64,000 bases of DNA from Nocardioides sediminis (lineage in GTDB: Bacteria; Actinomycetota; Actinomycetes; Propionibacteriales; Nocardioidaceae). The stretch is from assembly GCF_003047295.1 (NCBI RefSeq), contig NZ_PZYZ01000007.1, positions 124,001 through 188,000 on the forward strand, given 5' to 3'. Shown here in pieces: positions 26,653 to 34,137 of the stretch (position 1 is the stretch's first letter; each line of letters begins with the position of its first letter). The notes below the pieces were generated by a model, which made no database searches, was not told the origin of the DNA, and saw only the letters and a program-made list of their open reading frames with translations. Both the position numbers and the translations under genes were made by a program.

Positions 26653-26683
26653 GGTACGACGAGACGTCGCGCCCCGTCGTACC
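26653..26683. promoter_or_regulatory. Inverted repeat between hemerythrin and flavin reductase genes
   Basis: GGTACGACG (26653-26661) and CGTCGTACC (26675-26683) are perfect 9-bp arms separated by 13 bases. It sits in the 106-base gap between divergent starts, so it is more likely an operator for a dimeric regulator than a terminator. No known regulator consensus was recognised. Confidence 0.55.
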
Positions 26684-26713
26684 CGCGCGTGGGCCGTGCG
26701 CGAGACTGGACCG

Positions 26714-27253
26714 ATGGACCACCACCACGACTTCGAGTGGCGACCCGGCGAGACCCTCGAGGTCGACGGGGATGCCGCGTGGGCGCAGGCCGGGCGCTTC
26801 CGCGACGTCCTCGGGCGCTACGCCTCGGGGGTGACGGTGGTGACCACCGCGGTCGACGGGGCGCCAATCGGAATGACCTGCCAGTCGTTCACCAGCGTGT
26901 CGCTCGACCCGCCCCTCGTCGCTTTCCTGCCCACCCGCCAGTCGCGCGCCTTCGCGGCCATCCGGCGTACGGGGACGTTCTGCGTCAACCTCCTGGCCGC
27001 GGACCAGGCCGACGTGTCGGACCGGATGGCCGGCCCGTCGGACGAGAAGTTCGCGGGCCTGCCGTGGCGGCCGGCACCCGGCACGGGCTCGCCGATGCTC
27101 GAGGGGACCGTCGGGTACGTCGACTGCACGGTCGAGGCGATCCACGAGGCCGGCGACCACTTCATCGTCGTCGGCCGGGTCGTGGCCCTCGCGGCGGACG
27201 GCGACGGCCGCCCGCTGGTGTATCACCGCGGCGTCTACACGACGACTTCCTGA
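26714..27253 (+). CDS. Flavin reductase, HsaB-like
   Basis: A 179-residue flavin reductase-like protein. The order of conserved segments fits the reductase component of two-component monooxygenases: VLGRYASGVTVVTT, GMTCQSFTSVSLDPPLV, GTFCVNLL, DEKFAGLPWRP, GYVDCTVEAIHEAGDHFIVVG and PLVYHRGVY. As remembered, this pattern is close to HsaB, which supplies reduced flavin for steroid A-ring hydroxylation. No HsaA-type oxygenase is adjacent, so it may serve another monooxygenase. A start at ATG 26714 is preceded by a weak -10-like GAGACT at 6 nt. No KstR site is visible upstream. Confidence 0.85.
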   Translation: MDHHHDFEWRPGETLEVDGDAAWAQAGRFRDVLGRYASGVTVVTTAVDGAPIGMTCQSFTSVSLDPPLVAFLPTRQSRAFAAIRRTGTFCVNLLAADQADVSDRMAGPSDEKFAGLPWRPAPGTGSPMLEGTVGYVDCTVEAIHEAGDHFIVVGRVVALAADGDGRPLVYHRGVYTTTS

Positions 27254-27343
27254 CACACATTTGTCCTCCGGGGACGTAGCCCGACCTGCCCATGCGGCCA
27301 TAGGTTGTCCGGACTAGTACCCGTCAGGAAGGCGTCACCACCC

Positions 27344-28294
27344 ATGCGCACACGTCTCGTCCGCTCGGCCGCCGTCGCCGGCGTCCTCTCCCTCACCCCC
27401 CTCACCCTGGCCGTCACGCCCGTCTTCGCCGCCGTCGCCTCCGACGGAGTCGTGGCCTGCGAGGAGGGCTCGGACCACTCGTCGGCGGCCCGCGTCCGCA
27501 AGGACCACCCGCTCGCCAAGGAGCCGGCCCTCTACCCGGCCAAGGACGCCAAGAAGTACGGGGTCATCAAGGACCTGCCCTCGCTCCCGAACGGCTCGGT
27601 GCGCATCGAGACCGTCTTCCACGTGATCACCGGGTCCGACGCCACCGACGCGCACCGCACCCGCCTCGGCACCCTGGTCGAGGAGCAGATGGACGTCCTC
27701 AACGACTCGTTCGCCGGCACCACGGCCCCGGACGCCGCGGACACGGCGTTCCGCTTCGACCTGGCCAAGGTCAACTACGTCACCAACGACGCCTGGGTCA
27801 ACGTCGCGCCGGGCAAGACCGAGTACGACATGAAGAAGGCGCTGCGCGTCGGCGACTCCGAGACGCTCAACGTCTACACCGCCGACATCGGTGGCGGGCT
27901 CCTCGGCTGGGCCTACTTCCCCAAGGGCTACAACAACGGCCAGGACTACAAGGACGGCGTGGTCATCCTCGACGAGTCGATGCCCGGTGGCACCGCCGAG
28001 CCCTACAACGGGGGCGACACGCTGACCCACGAGGTCGGGCACTGGATGATGCTCGAGCACACCTTCGCCGGCGGCTGCTCGGCCAGCGGCGACGGCGTGG
28101 CGGACACGCCGCGCGAGGCCTACCCGCAGTTCGGTTGCCCGGAGGGAGCCGACACGTGCGCGGCCCCCGGCCTCGACCCGATCCACAACTTCATGGACTA
28201 CACCGAGGACAACTGCATGGACATGTTCACTGAGGGCCAGGCGGCCCGGATGAGCGACGCGTGGCTGGCGTTCCGCGCGGGCGGCAACGGCTGA
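27344..28294 (+). CDS. Secreted zinc metalloprotease, M43 (pappalysin-like)
   Basis: A 316-residue exported metzincin. A signal peptide (RTRLVRSAAVAG... to VFAA, about residues 1-30) is followed by a propeptide-like stretch and a catalytic domain. The extended zinc motif HEVGHWMMLEH places ligands at His229, His233 and His239 with Glu230 as the base. The methionine turn is NFMDYTEDNCMDMF. Cysteines (CSASGD, CPEG, CAAPG, CMD) suggest disulfides, as in cytophagalysin-type M43B enzymes. The ATG at 27344 starts the signal peptide; an upstream in-frame start adds 13 residues that spoil it. A -10-like TAGGTT is at 27301-27306. Confidence 0.9.
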   Translation: MRTRLVRSAAVAGVLSLTPLTLAVTPVFAAVASDGVVACEEGSDHSSAARVRKDHPLAKEPALYPAKDAKKYGVIKDLPSLPNGSVRIETVFHVITGSDATDAHRTRLGTLVEEQMDVLNDSFAGTTAPDAADTAFRFDLAKVNYVTNDAWVNVAPGKTEYDMKKALRVGDSETLNVYTADIGGGLLGWAYFPKGYNNGQDYKDGVVILDESMPGGTAEPYNGGDTLTHEVGHWMMLEHTFAGGCSASGDGVADTPREAYPQFGCPEGADTCAAPGLDPIHNFMDYTEDNCMDMFTEGQAARMSDAWLAFRAGGNG

Positions 28295-28320
28295 CCCGAC
28301 CCTCCCGCACGTCCCTGGGC

Positions 28321-28350
28321 GGCGTCGACCGGGCTGCACCGGTCGGCGCC
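28321..28350 (+). terminator. Hairpin after the M43 protease gene
   Basis: A 12-bp stem with one G-U pair (GGCGTCGACCGG / CCGGTCGGCGCC) and a 6-base loop, starting 26 bases after the stop codon and before the sulfotransferase gene. Confidence 0.55.
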
Positions 28351-28381
28351 GCTCGTGCGTGGTCTGGAAGGATCGCGCCCC

Positions 28382-29044
28382 ATGATGGCGTTCCCGCGGC
28401 ACGGATTCGTGCTGCTCGCCATGCCCAAGTGCGCGTCCACGTCGCTGGAGGCCGCGCTCGCGCCGTACGCCGACCTCGTCATCGACCGACCGCCGGGTCT
28501 CAAGCACCTCGGCGCCTCGGGCTACGGCCGGCGGATCGCCCCGCGGCTGGCCGCCGACGGCCACGAGCGCGACTCCTACGAGCTGGTCACGATGTTCCGC
28601 GACCCGGTGCGGTGGCTCGAGTCGTGGTGGCGCTACCGCGCGCGTCCCGAGTCCGAGCGACACCGCCGCGGCGCGGACAGCTCGGACCTCACCTTCGAGG
28701 AGTTCGCCCTGCGCTACGTCGAGGGTGACCCCGACGCGCCGACACCGCGAGGACGGCCCGGCCAGTTCCTCACCGTCGACGACGTCGTGGAGGTCGACCG
28801 GGTGCTGGCCGTCGAGCGGCCCGACGCGTGGCAGGGGTGGTTCCGCTCCCGGCTCGGCGACGACGTCACGTTCGAGCGCCGCAACGTGTCGCCGCCGGCC
28901 GACCCGCAGCTCAGCGACTCCACGAGGACCGCCCTGGTCGACTTCTTCGCCCCCGAGTACGACGTGTGGTCCCGGCTGCAGGACACCGGCCAGTGGGCCG
29001 GTGCCCGTGGCACCCGGCTCGTCGTGCCCCCGCGGCCCCGCTGA
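28382..29044 (+). CDS. Sulfotransferase-family protein
   Basis: A 220-residue PAPS-dependent sulfotransferase-like protein. The 5'-phosphosulfate loop reads MPKCASTSLEAAL near residues 16-28 and the 3'-phosphate motif MFRDPVRWLESWW near residues 72-84. Enzymes of this short type usually sulfate carbohydrates or glycolipids. The ATG at 28382 follows a GGAAGG site; the next codon but none between is a second ATG at 28385. It converges on another sulfotransferase gene, with 27 bases between stops; the two are related only through these motifs. The acceptor is unknown. Confidence 0.83.
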   Translation: MMAFPRHGFVLLAMPKCASTSLEAALAPYADLVIDRPPGLKHLGASGYGRRIAPRLAADGHERDSYELVTMFRDPVRWLESWWRYRARPESERHRRGADSSDLTFEEFALRYVEGDPDAPTPRGRPGQFLTVDDVVEVDRVLAVERPDAWQGWFRSRLGDDVTFERRNVSPPADPQLSDSTRTALVDFFAPEYDVWSRLQDTGQWAGARGTRLVVPPRPR

Positions 29045-29071
29045 GGGTCGACCCGGGCACGGGATGTGGGG

Positions 29072-29701
29072 TCAGAATCGGTAGCCGAACTCCTCGACGT
29101 CCTTGGCGTAGACCTCGGCGACGCGGTCCCGGGTCGCGGGCGTGTAGTAGTCGCGCCACGAGCCGCTGGACCGGGCGTTGCGGTGCGGCACCTCGGTCAC
29201 GGGCAGGCCGAGCTGCCGCTGGACCGTGGCGGTGTCCTCGGCGAGGTTCTCGGTGCGGCCGATGAAGTCGGCCCGGCGACCGTCCGCGAGGAGGTAGTCG
29301 AGCTGCGGCATGGCCAGCCGGTCGTGCTCCTCGGTCCCGCGCAGCACGAACTCCTCGAAGTCGGCGTACCCGGCCACCGCGCGCCACAGCGGGTTGCCGT
29401 CGCGGGTGGAGCCCCACTGCCCCTCCTGGGGGCGTCCGGAGGCCGGTCCCCAGCGGTGGTTCCAGGTGTCGATCATCGAGTACCAGGACACCATCCGGGC
29501 CCAGGGGTTGCGCACGAAGCCGAACGACCAGTAGTCCGCCAGGGCCGGCTCGTGCCGCAGGATCCGCTGGAGCCGCGCGTGCCGCTGCCGACCGACCGTG
29601 CGGGCGTCGGGGCAGGCGTCGCGGAGCAGCTGCTCGACCGAGGACCCACCCGTCTTGGGGATGTGGACGAAGAGCATCCGGCGCTCGTCGGAGATCAGCA
29701 C
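29072..29701 (-). CDS. Sulfotransferase family 2-like protein
   Basis: A 209-residue sulfotransferase-like protein of the carbohydrate sulfotransferase class. The phosphosulfate loop is FVHIPKTGGSSVEQLL near residues 11-26 and the 3'-phosphate motif FGFVRNPWARMVSWY near residues 59-73. The C-terminal NARSSGSWRDYYTPATRDRVAEVY is the end region typical of this group. The GTG at 29701 is the only sensible start. It faces the preceding sulfotransferase gene. No sulfate activation genes (cysDNC) are visible, so PAPS must come from elsewhere. Confidence 0.86.
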   Translation of the reverse strand: MLISDERRMLFVHIPKTGGSSVEQLLRDACPDARTVGRQRHARLQRILRHEPALADYWSFGFVRNPWARMVSWYSMIDTWNHRWGPASGRPQEGQWGSTRDGNPLWRAVAGYADFEEFVLRGTEEHDRLAMPQLDYLLADGRRADFIGRTENLAEDTATVQRQLGLPVTEVPHRNARSSGSWRDYYTPATRDRVAEVYAKDVEEFGYRF

Positions 29702-29781
29702 CCGTGCAGGCTAGACGACGCCCTGCGTGCCGGCGTCCGTGCGGTGCCGGTGCCGGGAGGGGACGCCGTGCAGCGCCCGCC

Positions 29782-29787
29782 TACGCT
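29782..29787 (+). promoter_or_regulatory. -10-like hexamer for the SRPBCC gene
   Basis: TACGCT ends 6 nt before the GTG start at 29794, consistent with leaderless transcription. Confidence 0.4.
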
Positions 29788-29793
29788 GGCCGG

Positions 29794-30270
29794 GTGAACC
29801 GCTTCCGTGCCCGCAACACCTCCGAGGCCTCCCTGCGCTCCGCGCCGGACGACGTGTGGAAGGTGCTCACCGACCCGACCCTGCTGCCGGAGCTGACGCC
29901 GTACCTCACGCGCATCGACGTGGACGGCGACCGGTGGACGTGGAACCTCACGCACATCCCGGTGATGAGCGCGACCATCGCCCCCACGTTCACGGAGGTG
30001 ATGACCTTCGACCAGCCGCACCGGATCGTCTTCGCCCACGACCCGGAGCGGCCCGACGAGCGCACCGGCGTCGACGGTGAGTACCGCCTGCGTCCCCAGC
30101 CCAACCCGGACGGGACCACGGGCACCCACGTCGCCATCGACCTGGAGATCTGGTGCGACCTGCCGCTGCCGCGGCTGTCCCGCATCGCGGTCGAGACCGT
30201 CATGCACGGCGTGGTGGCTGCCATGGGCCGGCGTTTCGCCCACAACATGCTGCGCCACCTGGGGGAGTGA
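29794..30270 (+). CDS. SRPBCC-family (START-like) protein
   Basis: A 158-residue protein of the polyketide cyclase/dehydrase-like lipid-binding fold. The RFRARNTSEASLRSAPDDVW start is the usual first strand and helix, and a long C-terminal helix (SRIAVETVMHGVVAAMGRRF) closes the cavity. Such proteins bind hydrophobic ligands; an enzymatic role is not supported. The GTG at 29794 is preceded by a -10-like hexamer. The downstream NAD-binding gene begins within its stop codon (TGATG), so the two are coupled and may share a substrate. Confidence 0.8.
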   Translation: MNRFRARNTSEASLRSAPDDVWKVLTDPTLLPELTPYLTRIDVDGDRWTWNLTHIPVMSATIAPTFTEVMTFDQPHRIVFAHDPERPDERTGVDGEYRLRPQPNPDGTTGTHVAIDLEIWCDLPLPRLSRIAVETVMHGVVAAMGRRFAHNMLRHLGE

Positions 30271-31325
30271 TGGACGAGACCTCCCGCCGCGTCCTGGTCC
30301 TGGGCGCCACCGGCTACATCGGGTCGCGACTGGTCCCCGAGCTGCTCGACCGGGGCTGGCACGTCACCGCCGCCACGTCCCGGCCGCCAACGCCCGACCG
30401 CTTCTCGTGGGGCCACCAGGTCGACTGGGTGCGCTGCGACGTGACCGACGCCGCCGACGTCGCCGTGGCCCTGGAGGGGGTCGACGCGGTCTGCTACCTG
30501 GTGCACTCGCTGAGCACCCGCGGTTTCTCCGAGATCGACCGGCTGGGCGCCCGGACCGTACGCCGCGGTGTCGACGCGGCGGGCGTCTCGCGCCTGGTCT
30601 ACCTCTCCGGCCTCGTCCCCCAGGTCCCTCGCCACGAGCTCTCCGAGCACATCACCTCGCGTCTGGAGGTGGAGGAGGAGCTGCTCGCCTCGTCCGCGTC
30701 GTCGGTCGCCCTGCGGGCCGGGGTCGTGATCGGCGCGGGCTCCACGTCGTTCGAGGTGATCCGCCAGCTCGGGAGCCTGCTGGTCCTCCAGCCGGTCCCG
30801 CTGTGGCTGCGCTCGCGGGTGCAGCCGATCGCGGCCACCGACGCGGTGCGGGCCCTCGTCGAGGCGCTCGAGCCCGACTCGACGCTCCAGGGCGCCGTCG
30901 ACATCGGCGGACCCGACGTGCTGCGCTACCCGCGGCTGCTCGCGGCGTACTCCCGGGCCGCCCGGCTGCTGCGGGTGCGCGTGCCGGTCGCGATGGTGCC
31001 CACGCCGGTCGCGGCCGTCGGCACGGCGGGACTGGTCCAGGCGCCCTTCTGGACGGTCAACGCGCTGGTGGAGTCGCTGCGCCACGACATGGTGTGCCGC
31101 CCCGAGGCCACGTGGGTGCCGGCCGATGGCGGTCGCCTGCTCGGCGTGCGCGAGGCCATGCGGCGCGCCGTGCGCGGTGAGCCGGGCACGGCGGAGGCGC
31201 CGCTGCCCAGCGACCCCGACTGGACCCGCCAGCGGGCGCCGGTGCTCGACGCGCTGCGGGCGCCCCGCAGCGTGCGGGCCGGCGCCAGCCTCGCCTGGCA
31301 CCGGCTCCGCCAGCTCAGCGACTGA
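30270..31325 (+). CDS. NAD(P)H-binding atypical SDR / NmrA-like protein
   Basis: A 351-residue Rossmann protein. The nucleotide loop VLGATGYIGSRLVPELLDRGW is at residues 10-30 (GATGYIG is the core), and a VRCDVTDAADVAVALEGVDAV strand follows. The catalytic YxxxK of classical SDRs is absent at its expected site (VYLSGLVPQVP), which marks the atypical NmrA/epimerase-like class that may act as a redox sensor or reductase. It is coupled to the SRPBCC gene by a one-base overlap. The C-terminal third (MVCRPEATWVPADGG) resembles the DUF2867-type extension of longer family members only in part. Confidence 0.83.
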   Translation: MDETSRRVLVLGATGYIGSRLVPELLDRGWHVTAATSRPPTPDRFSWGHQVDWVRCDVTDAADVAVALEGVDAVCYLVHSLSTRGFSEIDRLGARTVRRGVDAAGVSRLVYLSGLVPQVPRHELSEHITSRLEVEEELLASSASSVALRAGVVIGAGSTSFEVIRQLGSLLVLQPVPLWLRSRVQPIAATDAVRALVEALEPDSTLQGAVDIGGPDVLRYPRLLAAYSRAARLLRVRVPVAMVPTPVAAVGTAGLVQAPFWTVNALVESLRHDMVCRPEATWVPADGGRLLGVREAMRRAVRGEPGTAEAPLPSDPDWTRQRAPVLDALRAPRSVRAGASLAWHRLRQLSD

Positions 31326-31348
31326 CCCGGTCGCCCGGGCCCGTCCCG

Positions 31349-33397
31349 CTACTCCGCGCCGATGCGGCGTAGGAGGTGGGCGAGGTCCGGGTCCCCGCCG
31401 CGGAAGCGGCGGTAGGTCTCCATCGCGTCGATCGAGCCGCCGCGGCCGAGCAGCTCGCGACGGAAGTGCTCACCGGCCTTCCGGTCCATCCCGCCCTGCT
31501 CGCCGAACCAGGCGACCGTGTCGGCGTCCATCACCTCCGACCACAGATAGGAGTAGTAGGCCGCCGAGTAGCCGCCGCCGAAGACGTGGTGGAAGTACGT
31601 CGACCGGTAGCGCGGGGGCACGGTCGCGTAGCGCACGCCGGCCCGCTCGAGGGCGGCCAGCTCGAAGGCCTCGACACCCTCGTCGTAGGCGGGCAGCTCG
31701 TCGGCCGGGGTCTGGTGCCACGCCTGGTCGAGCAGCATCGCCGCCAGCAGCTCGGCGTACCGGTAGGTCTCCTTGCCGGACCGGCCACGCAGCTGCTCGA
31801 CCCACTCGGCGGGCATGGGCTCGCCGGTCTCGTGGTGCACGGCGTAGCGCGCCAGCAACGTGGGCTCGTAGGCCCAGATCTCGTTGACCTGGCTGGGGAA
31901 CTCCACGAAGTCGCGGGGCACCGACGTCCCCGAGCGGGAGGGGAACCGGACGTCGGACAGCAGGCCGTGCAGGTCGTGCCCGAACTCGTGGAAGAGCGTG
32001 ATGACGTTGTCCCACGACAGCAGGCTGGGCGTCCCGGGAGCCGGGGGCGGGAAGTTGCAGGTGTTGGTGACGACGGGCGCCGCGTCGAGCAGGTGGCTCT
32101 GGTCGACGATGCTCGTCATCCAGGCGCCGCCCTGCTTGGTGGGACGGGTGTAGGGGTCGATGACCACGGCACCGAGGTGGCTCCCGTCCTCCTCCCGCAC
32201 CTCGTAGACGCGAGCGACGTCGGTGTAGCCGACGAGGTCCTCGCGTGGGTGGAAGGTGATGCCGTAGAGGGCGGTGGCGGCGGCGAAGACGCCCTCGACC
32301 AGCACCCGGTCGAACTCCAGGTAGGGGCGCAGGCCCGCCGGGTCGAGGACTGCCTCCTGGCGGCGCAGCCGGGCGTCGACGTACGCCCAGTCCCACGGCT
32401 CGAGGGAGGCGCCGGGCTCGATGCCCTCGAGGTGGGCCTGGAGCTGCTCGCCGCGCGCGCGGACCAGGCCGTACGCCGCGGGGCCGAGCCGGCCGAGGAT
32501 CTCGTTGACCGCGTCGGTGCTGCCCGCGCAGCCGACCTCGGCGGCGTACGACGCGTGGTGGGGGTAGCCGAGCAGGTGGGCGCGCTCGTCGCGCAGCCGG
32601 GCCATCGTCAGCAGGACCGACCGGGTGTCGGTGTCCGGGTCGCCGCCGAGGCCTCGCTCGGCGCTGGCCCGGAAGACGCGTTCACGGGTGGGCCGGTGCG
32701 TGAGGTCGGCGAGCACGGGCTGGCCCGTGGTGTTGGTGATGGTCAGCAGCCAGCCCTCGCGACCGGCCGCCTGCGCGGCCTCGCGCGCGGCGGCCTTCTG
32801 GCCGTCGTCGAGGCCGTCGAGCTCGGACTCGTCGGTGACGTGCACGGCGGCGGCGTTGCGTCCCGCGACGAGCATCTGGTCGAACCGGGTGGAGAGGGTC
32901 GCGAGCTCGGTGTTGAGCTCGCGCAGTCGGGCCTGCTGTGCCTCGGGCAGGGCGATGCCGCCCCGTCGGAAGGCCTTGAGCCGCTCCTCGAGCAGGTGTG
33001 CCTCCTGCTCGTCCAGGGTCACCTCGCCGGCGTCGCGGCGCTCGGCCAGCGCCGTCAGGCGGGCGTAGAGGCGCGCGTCGAGGAGGATCGCGTCCGAGTG
33101 CTGCGCCAGTCGGGGCGCCATCTCCTCCTCGATCGCGTCGCGCTCGTCGTTGGTGTCGGCCGACTTGGCCACCCAGAACGCGTTCATCGCACGGTCGAGC
33201 AACGCGCCCGACCGCTCCCACGCCTCGAGGACGTTCGCCACGGTCGCGGGGGAGTCGTCGACGGCGATCTCGTCCAGCTCCGCGAGCTGCTCGGCCATGC
33301 CCCGGTCGATCGCCTCGCGGTAGTCGGCGTCGGTGAGGTGGGCGTAGTCGGGCAGGCCGAACGGCAGCGTCGAGGGACGCAGGAGGGAGTTGGTCAT
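31349..33397 (-). CDS. M3-family zinc oligopeptidase (Dcp/OpdA-like)
   Basis: A 682-residue cytosolic metallopeptidase from the MTNSLLRPS start; an ATG three codons upstream at 33406 is possible. The zinc site is FHEFGHDLHGLLS, with the second glutamate ligand in the following helix (FVEFPSQVNEIWAYEP). The C-terminal HHVFGGGYSAAYYSYLWSEV block is the substrate-binding signature of thimet-type peptidases. It degrades short peptides left by larger proteases. No signal peptide is present. It is about 80 bases downstream of the zinc-ribbon gene on the same strand; that gap holds no clear feature. Confidence 0.94.
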   Translation of the reverse strand: MTNSLLRPSTLPFGLPDYAHLTDADYREAIDRGMAEQLAELDEIAVDDSPATVANVLEAWERSGALLDRAMNAFWVAKSADTNDERDAIEEEMAPRLAQHSDAILLDARLYARLTALAERRDAGEVTLDEQEAHLLEERLKAFRRGGIALPEAQQARLRELNTELATLSTRFDQMLVAGRNAAAVHVTDESELDGLDDGQKAAAREAAQAAGREGWLLTITNTTGQPVLADLTHRPTRERVFRASAERGLGGDPDTDTRSVLLTMARLRDERAHLLGYPHHASYAAEVGCAGSTDAVNEILGRLGPAAYGLVRARGEQLQAHLEGIEPGASLEPWDWAYVDARLRRQEAVLDPAGLRPYLEFDRVLVEGVFAAATALYGITFHPREDLVGYTDVARVYEVREEDGSHLGAVVIDPYTRPTKQGGAWMTSIVDQSHLLDAAPVVTNTCNFPPPAPGTPSLLSWDNVITLFHEFGHDLHGLLSDVRFPSRSGTSVPRDFVEFPSQVNEIWAYEPTLLARYAVHHETGEPMPAEWVEQLRGRSGKETYRYAELLAAMLLDQAWHQTPADELPAYDEGVEAFELAALERAGVRYATVPPRYRSTYFHHVFGGGYSAAYYSYLWSEVMDADTVAWFGEQGGMDRKAGEHFRRELLGRGGSIDAMETYRRFRGGDPDLAHLLRRIGAE

Positions 33398-33477
33398 GCC
33401 GTCCATCCAAGCAAAGGGACCGCGCTCACGTGCGGCTTCGCTCGGGGTGCGCCGGCCCGAGGTTGCTCAGGCGTCGA

Positions 33478-34056
33478 TCAGGCGCAGCCGTCGCAGACCT
33501 TGGTCGCCGGGAGCGCCATGTTGCAGTCGGGGCAGGTGTCGACGGGGCGGGCCAGGGCGGACGCCTTGCGGGCTCGGGTGCGGGCTGCGCTCACCTTCTC
33601 CGTCAGCGTCGGGACGCCGCCGTCGACCGGCAGGTCCGACGCCTCGAAGTGGGTGTGGCACGACAGTCGCTCGCGGGCCGCGTGGTCGTCGGCGTCGCCG
33701 ATCTCCTCGCCCCGGGTGTCCAGGACGATCGACGCGTACGTCGCCCCCACGCTGCCCTGCGCGTTGACCGCCAGCGCCGCGAGGTTGGGCTCGTCGCGCT
33801 CGGAGCAGTCCCGGGCCACGCGGTGCAGCACGTCGGACATCCAGTGGTGCAGGGGCTGGCTGCTCGCGATGCCGGTGCTCTCCTGCACCTCCGCGGCCAG
33901 TTCCTTGTAGGTCACGAGGGCGCGGTAGCGCCGGGCCTTCTCGATGAGGACCGGGCGTGCAGCCTCGGCCCAGGCCGCGCGGGTGCTCTCCGTCGGGGGT
34001 CCGGTCACGTCCTCCGGCTCGATCTGGTCAGCAGTGCCGAGCTCGAGGTCAGTCAT
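33478..34056 (-). CDS. Hypothetical protein with C-terminal zinc ribbon
   Basis: A 192-residue protein I do not recognise. The N-terminal two-thirds are helical and contain a YKELAAEVQESTG segment that resembles a helix-turn-helix, followed by an Ala-rich core with a TYASIVLD strand. The C-terminus ends in CPDCNMALPATKVCDGC, four cysteines as two CxxC pairs, a likely zinc ribbon. A nucleic-acid-binding role would fit but is not shown. The ATG at 34056 begins the conserved-looking part; an upstream in-frame ATG adds 22 residues. It lies between the M3 peptidase and the TPR regulator, all on the minus strand. Confidence 0.72.
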   Translation of the reverse strand: MTDLELGTADQIEPEDVTGPPTESTRAAWAEAARPVLIEKARRYRALVTYKELAAEVQESTGIASSQPLHHWMSDVLHRVARDCSERDEPNLAALAVNAQGSVGATYASIVLDTRGEEIGDADDHAARERLSCHTHFEASDLPVDGGVPTLTEKVSAARTRARKASALARPVDTCPDCNMALPATKVCDGCA

Positions 34057-34137
34057 CCTTCGACAGTAGACCCCCGGAGGATCATCGCCCGCTTCGCCGA
34101 CTCCGCCGCACGCGTGACGCACTCGCTGCAGGTCCGC

